Positions 12,301-22,900 of a stretch of DNA of 64,000 nucleotides are shown here, in pieces (position 1 is the first letter of the stretch; every line of letters starts with the position of its first letter). The notes below the pieces were generated by a model, which ran no database searches, had not been told where the DNA came from, and saw only the letters and a program-made list of their open reading frames with translations. The DNA is from Ananas comosus (lineage: Eukaryota; Streptophyta; Magnoliopsida; Poales; Bromeliaceae). The DNA is taken from NCBI RefSeq assembly GCF_001540865.1, contig NC_033638.1:7010836-7074835 (forward strand), read 5' to 3'. A program made the position numbers and the translations under genes.

Positions 12301-13062
12301 TAAAGCTTCATTACACGACATGTAAAAATAAGTCAACATACAGCATAGATGTGTTTTACTGCCTTAGCTTCTCTGTGCATGCAAACGCCTTCAAGGGAGA
12401 ACTATGTTCAACTTTTATTGTTGAGTTGGTATTTGCATGAAGTGGCTACTCTTAAGAATCTAGCCTGCAATCATCAGATTGTAAGCCTATGAACGATGCT
12501 GCTGCACGTGCATATAGCTGAATTCATAATGACCATGACATAAAGGTGGTAAGTTTTCTTTAAGGCATGAGGCATCTAAATCACATGAATAATGGACACT
12601 ACTCCCTAGTCCCTCTCTGCATGATTAATTGTTTAATTTCTTACATGTGATACTTTGGATATCTTAAGTCAGTTTCAATTCTTTTTCCTTTTATTTCTGG
12701 GATCATAGTAAACTAAAATGATCAAATTTTAGTTACTTAGTAGCTTAGAACCGAAGTCTATCAAGTCCTGGGTGTTTCCTTTTCAACAGTAGTTCTGGTT
12801 TGTTAAAGTGCTAAAATGTGTGATAGTTTATTTGAAATTCATGCCATGACTATAATTTCATATGGTAATACAGGTGTATAGAGTTTACAAATATCTTTTA
12901 TATTGTTTACTTTTTGACTTTTAAATGGTGTTTTCATTCATTATGCTATACATAATTTTCTGTTTCATTGCACTTGGTTTTTATATGTTGGCTTCAAGTT
13001 ATTGTCTTTTGCTGCCTTGTACTGTAGGCAATGATAGATCCTATGTTCTTTAATATTGGGTG

Positions 13063-13099
<37 letters not shown>

Positions 13100-14076
13100 G
13101 CGCAAGTATGCGTTGATGTCACATGATATCATGCGGACAAACATTTTGCATTCACCTACTGCAGGGAGGATTTTGAACCAGCTGACTTATTCCAAGAGGA
13201 TGCAGAATGTTAATCCGCGCTGATATTAATTTCACCTTCCTGTTGTAGCGTAACTGTATATTTTTCCATGCTTATCCAAAATTAAGCCTTTTCATGCTAA
13301 ACTCCAGCTAGTTACACCCGATTAGTGCTCCCGTGATCCCACTAGTCATGCTCAAAACCATGTCTCGAGCTTGGGTCACTAATAAAATGAGAGAGCTTGG
13401 ACAGAGCCAAAAACAAGCTGACCTCAAGCGACTTGCAACCCAGAATCTTTTTGGGCATGTATGTATCGTCCTTGTGTGTTCTATGGAGAGAAATTTGGAT
13501 TACTTGAGTAGTTAGCTGCAACTTTTTCTCTGATGAATTTTTTATGAAACAGAGTTTTACTATTCAAGTAATTTATCCTTGATACAAATTTTCGTTAGCA
13601 GTGATTGCAAAATGTCCTTTGTTTTCTTCCTTTTTCATAACTAGCATTTGGAACTCCCATGTTTTAAGCAAGTTCTAACCATCCCTCTTTTACAGGATGC
13701 TCAGCCTTGCACTTACTACATGCGGCATGGAGAATGCAAATTCGGGCCAGCATGCAGGTTTGACCATCCGATGGGGTCAATGAGCTATAGCCCTTCAGCT
13801 TCTTCACTCTCTGACATGCCCGTTGCTCCTTACCCGATCGGTTATGCTGTCGCAACTTTGGCTCCATCCTCTTCATCGTCAGATCTACGGCTCGAATACT
13901 TTACTACCAAGGATTCAGCCTCATCACGAATGGCTTCTGTTGAAAGCGCTTCTGGCTCCATCGGTTCGATCTTTTCAAGAGGAGGGTATGCCCCTCACGC
14001 CTTCATTCACCCACAAACCTCTCTGGTCGCTGTAAGTGCTTCTTCCACAAGCCATGGGAGTGAGATCTCCGGTTAG
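6302..14076 (+). CDS. CCCH zinc-finger protein, ZFN-like, five fingers
   Basis: Probable RNA- and/or DNA-binding nuclear regulator of the plant ZFN-like C3H family. Exons: 6302-6332, 6824-6972, 8617-8682, 8821-8937, 9042-9260, 9587-9883, 13696-14076; all borders are GT-AG and the frame closes at 419 residues. Five C-x8-C-x5-C-x3-H fingers are visible, at Cys33-His52, Cys81-His100, Cys126-His145, Cys252-His271 and Cys298-His317, grouped 3+2 as in the family. Each is preceded by a PxRPGxPxC-like lead-in, and a conserved MWRL motif precedes finger 1. Finger 2 is split by an intron right after Cys81-Pro82; splicing restores the exact C-x8-C spacing. The tail after His317 is Ser-rich and probably disordered. 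The start was chosen because exon 1 joins exon 2 in frame to give EEPMWRL. A 48-nt exon at 9472-9519 may also be used. Intron 6 (3.8 kb) carries a long palindrome. Confidence 0.93.
6478..6860 (+). repeat. Triplicated 3' splice-site / exon 2 start
   Basis: Three tandem, diverged copies of the segment containing the intron 1 acceptor and the first codons of exon 2. The AG acceptors end at 6481, 6645 and 6823 and each is followed by sequence encoding E-(Q/P)-MWRL. Spacing is 164 and 178 bp. Only the last copy continues into finger 1; the first two run into T-rich sequence. The upstream copies retain intact AG sites and could act as decoy or alternative acceptors. Confidence 0.75.
7484..8019. mobile_element. 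TIR MITE in intron 2 of the CCCH gene
   Basis: The left end CCCTCTTTGGACCTCAGAAT and the right end (reverse complement GCATTGTTTGGATGCATGAA) form an imperfect inverted repeat with inner AATAAG motifs. A shorter related copy lies at 56709-57013 with cleaner ends. No coding capacity; borders approximate, TSD not resolved. Confidence 0.45.
9472..9519 (+). CDS. Possible optional 48-nt exon of the CCCH gene
   Basis: Between exons 5 and 6 there is an AG (9470-9471) followed by 16 open codons ending in CAGCAG and a GT donor at 9520. Both neighbouring junctions are phase 0, so inclusion keeps the frame. The peptide contains Gly-Trp, and family members often have a Gly-Trp just at this position. It may be a constitutive exon, a cassette exon or chance. 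Confidence 0.35.
10566..11362. mobile_element. Long-palindrome foldback element in CCCH intron 6
   Basis: The two halves are near-complete reverse complements, with arms of about 390 bp around a centre near 10965. The ends read GGGTTTTTTTTGCATTTAG and its complement. A perfect 8 bp direct repeat TTTATTCT flanks it (10558-10565, 11363-11370). From outside in, each arm has an A/T-rich TIR, a GCCAC/GACGTGGC-rich block, two palindromes of the form AACACGGTGAA-n3-TTCACCGTGTT, and an inner arm starting TTAGGGATGTTAATGGGGTA. The TSD length suits a hAT-like or Mutator-like mover; the related element at 27634 has a 9 bp TSD. No transposase frame. In the sense-strand pre-mRNA it would fold into one long hairpin. 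Confidence 0.88.
11371..13695. other. Remainder of CCCH intron 6
   Basis: Unique-looking AT-rich intron sequence with a (CT)n tract at about 13067-13096. No coding exon compatible with the flanking phase-0 junction was needed or found. The small open frames here are uninformative. Confidence 0.6.
13067..13096. repeat. (CT)n microsatellite
   Basis: About 15 CT units inside intron 6 of the CCCH gene. Confidence 0.95.
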
Positions 14077-14893
14077 AACTGAGAAAACCCAAAAGGGAAG
14101 AAAAACATGTTCTTTTAGATCTTTTTCCCCATCTTCTCCAGAACAATTCTCATTGCCTGTGCCTCCATCATTCATCCTCCCTTATCCCATGTTAGTTTCT
14201 GTTAGTTATTCTCATACAACCTTTATCCTTGTAAACTTAGTCTCATGTCAATAATCGGCCCACCAACATATAAGAGGCAAATCTACATTATACTAAGTTA
14301 TTCAACCCTCCCATCTTAATAATTGCCTTGCTAAAAATTGAAAGCAAGATCAATCTACTTAACTATTCTCTGTTGCTCGCCACCACCCTAAGATGTAGAG
14401 ATTCACCTTTCTCGGCACATTATCTTCTCAGATAGGGGTCGGTTTCGCACTTTAAAGCAAATGCTCACATGCAAAACAACTGCTTGGATTAGCCTCTCTC
14501 ACTTATCTAAGTTTTTATAAATATATATATGTTATATTCTGAGCCGAATTTGCGGGACTCGTGTATAGTTATTACATCAACAATGAATGCTGTACCATTG
14601 TGTAAATGTATTCAGAAGGCTTTAGAATTATCAGTTTCAGTTAAAGATCTTGCTGGCATATACATGGATATGAATGTTTTATATATTTGAGCATGTAAAC
14701 TTGAACTTGATCAGCTGTTTTGTTCAGAAAAGTGAATAGGGTTCTTATTATGCCCCTTGAGAACCCTTCTAGGGCTCTTCTTTTATTCTTCAGTTCCAAA
14801 GTTAGAAAATAAAAATAAGGTGCCCTAGATGTTGTTGCAGGGATGCCGCCGTCTTCGCTGTCGGTATTGGTGTTTCTGGTTTGGGTAACTTTC
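14077..14893. other. 3' flank of the CCCH gene
   Basis: Contains the probable 3' UTR. No gene, RNA gene or clear element was recognised. Confidence 0.5.
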
Positions 14894-15505
14894 ATGTTTA
14901 GTCCTCAAACTATGAGGTGGGTGACATTTTGGTCTTTAAATTTTAATTAGTTATAATTTCTAGCTTAAATTTTCAAAATTACTGCAATCTAAGCCATATA
15001 ACCTAATTTAATTGACTAAATATTGATGTATCACTAATAGAGAAATGATATAACACTATTGTAATTGATGATACGTTAATAATTAAGATGCAATATCATT
15101 TTTTTGTCCGCAATGCATCAATATTTAGTTAGCTAAATTAGGGCGTGGGACTTGATAAGGCGGGTGATACTTTGGTCTTTAAACTTTAATTATTGTAATT
15201 TTTGGTTCAAATTTTTAAAATTGTTGTAATTAAATTTAACAACTCAATTTAGTTGACTAAATATTAATTTATCGTTAATATAGGAGTAATATAGCAAAGT
15301 TGTGATTAATGATGCATCAATGGTTAAGATGCAATATCACTTTTGTACGAGGGTTGCGTCTGTATTTAGCGGACTAAATTGGATTATGAGATTTGATTAT
15401 AACAATTTTAAAAGCTCAAGCCAGATATTATAATAAATTAAAATTTAAGTGTCAAGAGTATCACCTATCTCACAGTTTGAGTATCAAACAGTTTACACTT
15501 TTGGT
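14894..15505. mobile_element. Foldback repeat (TTTAGTCCTCAAACTATGAG family)
   Basis: The left arm begins TTTAGTCCTCAAACTATGAG and the right arm ends with its diverged reverse complement (CTCACAGTTTGAGTATCAAA). The inner part is itself a two-fold repeat: a block with GACTAAATATTGATGTATC occurs again about 260 bp later. A second genomic copy lies at 40849-41231. Non-coding; TSD not resolved. Confidence 0.65.
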
Positions 15506-15604
15506 TTTATTTTTGTCTTTTCGTTTTGAGGCGGTTTTGTTTGCATCATCATGCAGGGCATCTTTTATTTTTTAAACTTTTTTTTTAATTTTCTTTTTCC
15601 TTTG

Positions 15605-15645
<41 letters not shown>

Positions 15646-16870
15646 TTTTTAACATTTTAACATGAGGAGAGAGAGGATAAAAAGGGTGCCCCAAAGAGGT
15701 TAATTGCATCTTTTTGAGGATGTGTGACCTCTCCAAGAACCCTTCTAAACTAGTCTTTCATTATGTTACTTCTCCGGGAAGTCTAAAACTTAACACTTTC
15801 TTTTTCAAACATGCACTCAGAAAATCAAATTTTTTTCTCTTCGATCTTTTGATTGGCAATTTAGGTATCAACCAACTGCGCTAAACAGTTAGAATTATGC
15901 TTGGGTCTTTTTTTCTTAGTAAGGGTAAATCATGTGGAAGTTCTTAGAACTATGTGATTATAGTAAATAAATTATACGGGATTAAATTCATTGAATTTTT
16001 TTTTTTTTTTATTTGAACTATTTAAGTTGGCAAAGTTAAAAATTTTATTAAATTTAATAGTGATGCCGTTGGTGGTTCTGTTTGGTCGAATCACTTCTAA
16101 CTATTCTTCACTTTCAAAAATTATCAAATTAGACAATTTTGTTATTGAATTAAATTTTTATAATTTTAATTAAAAATTAAAAATACTTTTTTTTATAGAA
16201 GGAAGTAAACTTGAAAGGCCTGTTTCGAAACAGTATGTATAATATAGGAATGTACAAGACTCTTTGCCGTGGAATTTGGGCGGATTTTTTTTATTAATAA
16301 AATTTAAAAATATTATAATTATAAAAATAATTTTTAAAAAAATTTTATTTAGAAAACTAGTCTTTGTGCGGTGAAAATTTATTTTTGTTGTTTAATTTAA
16401 TGCTATACATTTTTTTGAGCTACAAATGATAATCACTTACTGCTTAAATCTAGTTGTATAAATAAAAATTTTGAATGCCCAATAAATCATTCATTAATTT
16501 CACATTAGTTATATATTTTCTATATTCGAACTAAATTTATCATATTTAAAAATTCGATGAACCATATTTTATAAATAAATTCTTTAAAAGTACCAATTTT
16601 TTTTAATTATAATGAATAAAAAAATTTTCTCTTTCCAAGTACATAACAAACGACTAGAAGGATCCGGGCCAAAAAAAAAGACAAAAAAAAAAANTAGGTA
16701 TTAAAAATAAATTTTTGAACAGTCAGGTAGTAGATTCAAAATTATCAATAGTTTAGATAAGTTTGGTATATTTTTGTTTTGTTTAAAGAAAAAAAAAAAG
16801 GAGTACGTGACGACTATCCGAATTGTTTATAGTTGAGGGGGGTTTCCGTATATTTTACCTTTCTTTATTG
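15506..16870. other. Intergenic, AT-rich, includes poly-T tract and an N
   Basis: Contains a T tract of about 32 nt at 15608-15639 and one undetermined base at 16694. No gene was recognised; the small open frames have AT-driven composition. Confidence 0.6.
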
Positions 16871-16871
16871 T

Positions 16872-16878
16872 TATATAT
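16872..16878 (+). promoter_or_regulatory. Candidate TATA box of the SPATA20-like gene
   Basis: TATATAT lies about 50 bp before the first ATG (16925) and 120 bp before the in-frame ATG (16995). If transcription starts some 30 bp downstream, the leader would be short and pyrimidine-rich. Inference from position and sequence only. Confidence 0.35.
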
Positions 16879-16994
16879 TCCACACTCTCTTCGCCCTTTT
16901 TCCTCGTCTCTTCGAGGTACGGCAATGGCGAAACCCCTCCTTCCCCTCACCTCCCTCCTCCTCCTCCTCCTCCCGTCGCTTCCGCGCCTCCGCC

Positions 16995-19900
16995 ATGGCC
17001 GCCGCCGCCGCCGCCGCCGCAGGATCCAGCTCGTCGCCGCCTCCGCCGCAGCAGCGCCGACACACGAACCGCCTCGCCGCCGAGCACAGCCCCTACCTCC
17101 TCCAACACGCGCACAACCCGGTACGGATTCGTCAGATCGAGTTCCCCCGCGTTCGCTAACGAAGTAGTGTTCTTTGCGGCATTTCGTCGAACGAATCGTA
17201 TGATGGGTGTTCGGAGTTTCCTGATTAGTTGGAACTAAATATCAGAGTTTTACCTCAATTCGAGTTTTTTTATGGTTTAACAGGGATTTGGTTTTAATTT
17301 GGACACTCCGACTAGTTACAAGTATAGCTAGATCCCGAAAATTGGGAGACTAATCGAAAACCACCCTGAACTCTAGTGCAATTTGAAACCACTTCACGAA
17401 TTTCGATAATGAGTAATAAGACCACCTGAACAATATTTTTTTTGCCCCTTGGAAGGTGGTTTTTTGGTCACGAAATCATACTGTTTAGGTTATTGAATGT
17501 CTTTTTTAAATAAAGTTTGCATTTTGATCTCAAATCGCGCTGAAGTTCAGGTTGCAATACGGCTTCCTTCCTTTAGATTGTGTATGAGTCGCCGTATAAT
17601 CTGCCACTTCTGAATCATGTATATATATGCAGACAACATGAAAATAAGGTCTGTTTTATGGTGTATGATATACTATTTGTACTTCCTGGAACAGTATTGA
17701 AGCTTTTATTGAAGTTAATTGACTCATATTCCTCGAGAATTAATTTGCAAGCATATTTTACCCGTGTATCCACTTGCTAAAGGTTGATTGGTACCCATGG
17801 GGAGAGGAGGCTTTCGAAAAAGCCCGTAAAAGAGATGTTCCTATCTTTCTGTCAAGTAAGTACAGTCGTATAGGTCTAATTTTCTTTTAATTGGTACATT
17901 TTGTTCTTTAATATATTGCCTGTAGAAATGTGAAAGTTTTGGTTTTGATATTTGACATGATTTATGACATCGTCTAATTTACATTTACTTTTGCTTGTCA
18001 TGGATCTGGCTGGTGATATAAAGTTGGTTACAGCACATGCCATTGGTGAGTCTATCGATAACTCTGCTGATATATTATTTTAGATGATGTCATTGAGTTC
18101 GTTTACTCACATGGTTTGTAGTATTATTCTGGATAGCTGAAATTTAGGTGTGTGTACAATCAGTTACGCGCTAGTTTAACAATGCTTTCTGTTGCATATT
18201 CTTGAATTTACAAAGTTGTTTCATTTGGTTTTATAGCCAACAAACTATATTGACAGGCAGTAGCTTCTATTATATTATTTACATACCTCTATACGAAAAC
18301 TTCTTTCCTCGAACATTGTATCCACAATTTTCTGTCTCTTCTTCCTCGTAAATGTCTATAAGACAGAAACAGTTCTTTCCATGGATTATGTTAATGTAAT
18401 TTTTGCTTAATTGTGCAGGTGCCATGTAATGGAAGTTGAATCCTTTGAGAATGAAGAGGTTGCTAAGCTTCTAAATGACTGGTTTGTTAGCATCAAGGTA
18501 ATATTTTGAATCTAATTGTTAGGAAATCAATTATTCTCGCATTGTTATTAGTTTAATCTGCATAAACAATGAGCATTTAGTATTTTTCATGTCTTATTAT
18601 TCTAAATGTTCATTATCAGTGTCGAATTAGCTCAATCTGCAGCTCCGTTGTTTCCTTAAAAGTACTTCTTGTCAACTTCATGATATGGCACTATGAAGGT
18701 ATACAGATAAGAACTTCTGCTGCATCTGTGCGCTGGTTTCTGATCATTAGTTTTAACAGGTGGACCGTGAGGAGCGGCCTGATGTTGATAAGGTATGATC
18801 ATATCTTATAATGCTTCTCTTTTTCTTTTTTCTTTCTTTGTGAAAAATGTACAAGGACTTCCTCAACTCTAGGCCATGTTGAATTAGGTCCTCTAACTTT
18901 ACTTCTCGAGTATCATTAGTTAATATGGGCCTTTCGTCACATTTGTTGGTGATTCATTTAAATTTGATGCCTCTGGCCCCACGTTTCATTTATGGAATTT
19001 CTGGATTTTGTTAAAAGTTGATGGCTGATAGCTGATAGAGTAGCTAATTTTAATGGAATCCCTAAATTAATTGATGGAAATAATTTAAATCAAATTAAAA
19101 ACAAAAACTAAGGGGGTGCAGATCAAACAATAAAATCTTGGTCTCCACTCCAAAATGACCTATATTTTATAGGGTCTCCACAAATTGTTACCCTCTTCTT
19201 TTTCTTGAAACAAGCTTCTTACTGAATTCAAAATAGTTTCTGATGGACTGGAGTTTTGCTTGAATATTTGGTTTATATCTGTGTTCAAGCTAGATTTATT
19301 ATGCTCACCTTACACTCAAATGTGATTTAATTATTGGTTCATTCTCTCCTCCTCCTTTTAAGTCAAAGGTTACGGCGATCTCCTTTCTGTTTTCTTAAGA
19401 ATAAGTTTAATTCTGTAGGTTTATATGACGTATGTACAAGCCCTATATGGTGGCGGTGGTTGGCCTTTGAGTGCCTTTCTTTCTCCTAGTCTGAAACCTT
19501 TGATGGGTGGAACATACTTTCCTCCAGATGACAAGTATGGGCGACCGGGTTTTAAGACTGTTCTAAGGTGCAAAAAAAATAAATCTCATGACATTTTTTA
19601 AGCTTCAGTTTAAAACTCGCTCACTTCTTACAAGGAACCATCTACAGAAAGGTAAAGGAAGCCTGGGATACTAAACGGGAAATGCTTGAGAAGGGTGGGA
19701 CCCTTGCAATCGAGCAGCTTACGGAAGCATTAGCTGCAACTGCAAAGTCTCAGAAGTTTCCAGATGAGCTTGCTCATGGCTCTCTAAAACTATGTGTTGA
19801 ACAGGTAAGTGATATGTACTAGAACTATTCATGATGGATCTCCTCTCCCTATGATTTCAAATTTCTTATCACTGTATCAAGTATTGGAACACACAATCTA

Positions 19901-22900
19901 ATCATTTTGTAATTTTCTCTTCCAACCTTCAATTAACGTCATCCTTCCTCTTTGTAGCTAGCAAGCTCCTATGATCCAAAATTTGGTGGCTTCGGTTCTG
20001 CTCCAAAGTTTCCTAGGCCTGTTGAAGAACTTATCATGCTATATGAGTACAAGAAGCTTGTGGATGCTGGAAAGGACAACGAGGCAAGGGATGTTATGAA
20101 GATGGTGTCCCATACCATGCAATGCATGGCTAGAGGTGGCATACATGACCATGTTGGAGGTGGCTTCCATAGATATAGTGTAGATGAGTGTTGGCATGGT
20201 GAGAGCTCTCTTTGATTCCAAAACATCATTATGAAGATACATGTTGTTCATTTTCACTATTTGTAAGGCAGCCTGTTTTATGAACTATAGGTATAATTAG
20301 CACCACTGCAAATGAAATTTATCAGTGAAGAATTAAAGACTGTCTGTTTTTCTATCTTTACATAATTTGTCTTCATAATGATGATACATAAGAAAAGCGG
20401 TTAAGCCTAATTATTGATTTTGTGCACAATTGCTTTGTAAAACAGCTTTAAATGATTATAAACCTATGTGGAATGCATTTAATCCAAAATAATATTGTAA
20501 ATAGCTCAGAAATATCTATAATACAAAAAAAAAAAATTGTGGATTTCATCCATAATAAATTTCATGTAATGGTTGACTTTGTTTTTGTTTCTTTTTCACA
20601 TTTTCAGTTCCACACTTCGAAAAGATGTTATATGATCAGGGACAGCTGACCAATATTTACTTGGATATGTTTTCGATCACAAAGGACAACTTCTACTCTT
20701 CTATGGCTCGTGATGTTCTAGATTACTTGAGGAGAGATATGCTTGGAGAATCGGGTGAAATTTTTTCTGCTGAAGATGCCGACAGTGCTGAGTATGAAGG
20801 TGCTGCAAGAAAGAAAGAAGGAGCATTTTATGTTTGGACCAGCAAAGAGGTATGCTTCTATTCGTAGCATTTTATCAGGTTTAGCAGCTGTTTGTCTTGT
20901 ACTTTGGTTCTCCTTGTGACAGTCTGAATTTCTATTCCAAGGTACATACAACATTTGATTCTTGATGAATAACAAAGCAGAATTTTCAGGCTGCACCTAC
21001 CAATAAAGTTGGCAAGCTATGTACGGTCTTGTGTTTCTAAATGATGATCTCATTTCAATGCATCTTTAGGATATCTTGTGGATGTTATAAAGTATATTTT
21101 ATATAAAGAAATTAAAGGGCATAGAGAGACAAGTATAAATGGATGTTCTCTGTTTGGCCTAGCTTCTAAAACAACTTATTTACTTTGAGAAGCAATAGCT
21201 AGCCATTTAGCAAACAAAACCCCCTAATCTTTTGTTGTGGTGAGAAGGTGGAATGAGTATCTACTTACCAAAAGCAGAAGCTGCAATATGAAGCTTCTAC
21301 TGTAGTGTGAAGTAGGGGTGGCAAAATTTCAATGAAAAGCTGCTAGTGCTTCAACAATAGCGCTTATTCATACAGCACTTGAAGCTCTATTAAGGTCAAA
21401 CATGCCTTTAAGTTTGAACACATGTATAGATGTGCGTGTTTATACATTTGTACATGTGTACATATCTATGTATCATGGACACTTCTGTAAGCCTCGCGTG
21501 TCCGTATCGAACATGTATCCAATGTGGACACTTTTTGGACACGCGTTCAATGTTAATCCATAGTGCATACAATTTAGAAAAATATATACATATTTTCATT
21601 TTACTTTTTTATGCGTATATAATGTAAGATGATAAATATTTTAGCTTTTTGATGAATATATACAAATTTTTTTGACAATATAATAAATTATGTATGGTGA
21701 AAAAATTCTTTTCTTAAAATATATGAACTATCAATGAAAATTTTATTAACTTTCATTCATATAAGAAATATAACAATATTTTACCAAAATTAATATTTTA
21801 TATATAATAAATATATATTATTATAATAATTATATTTTATTTTATTAGCGGTGTCTATGCCGTGTTTATGTCCTAATTTTTTGAAAGCTGTTGAGTCACC
21901 ATGTCCGAGTCGTGTCCCGTGCCGGTCTGTGGCACCTAGGTACATATGTATGTATTTTAGGGGTGAGCATGTTACTAAAGTAGCAAGTGTATCTATATGC
22001 GTACCATAGACTAGATATATTTTCCCGAGTTAAGGTGCAAATCAGCATAAGGTGATACACTTTAATGCATTCATGAGAAATCTTTTTTTATTTTGGCTTC
22101 ACATAATTTGGTATTATTTGATTGATTCTTGTTAACTTCTTACAAAGGTTGAAGAAATTGTCGGAGATCATGCAAATTTATTTAAGGATCATTACTATAT
22201 TAAATCTTCTGGGAACTGTGATCTTTCAAGGATGAGTGATCCTCACAGTGAATTTAAAGGGAAGAATGTGCTAATAGAGAGAAGACCACTTACCTACATG
22301 GCATCAAAGTATAGCAAATCTGTCGATGAATACTCTCACATTCTTGGAGATGGTCGACAAAGGCTGTTTAACGCACGGACTAGAAGACCAAGGCCACATC
22401 TGGACGACAAGGTTTGTTTGTTATATTCTACTAGTTTAAGCATTTCTTTCTCCTTTGTCTCTATGTCAACATGTTTCATAAGCTTTTAAAAGGGGGTTTC
22501 TTGTTTAGGTAATTGTTTCATGGAATGGACTTGCCATATCATCATTTGCAAGAGCTTCCAAAATTCTCAAGTCGGAATCAAAAGAAACAACGTTCTATTT
22601 CCCCGTCGTTGGATGTGATGTAAGATTCATACCTATGATAACCTACAGATATGCCAGTGCCGCAAGTTTCCAATTCCACTTTCTTTCTTTGTAATTTTCT
22701 TATGTCCTATATAATTGCTGTGTGAATCTGTTTGAAAAAGAATTAGGCAGAAAGAAAGAACGGATGAATGAAAGGAAAGGAGGAAAGAAAGAAATAATTT
22801 TCATTGTAAAATCGAGTTTTCATATTTTTATTTATTGGTGGTTTAGCCACTATGACTCTCACAATTGTAGCACAAACTCAACTTTCGTACACAAATATAA

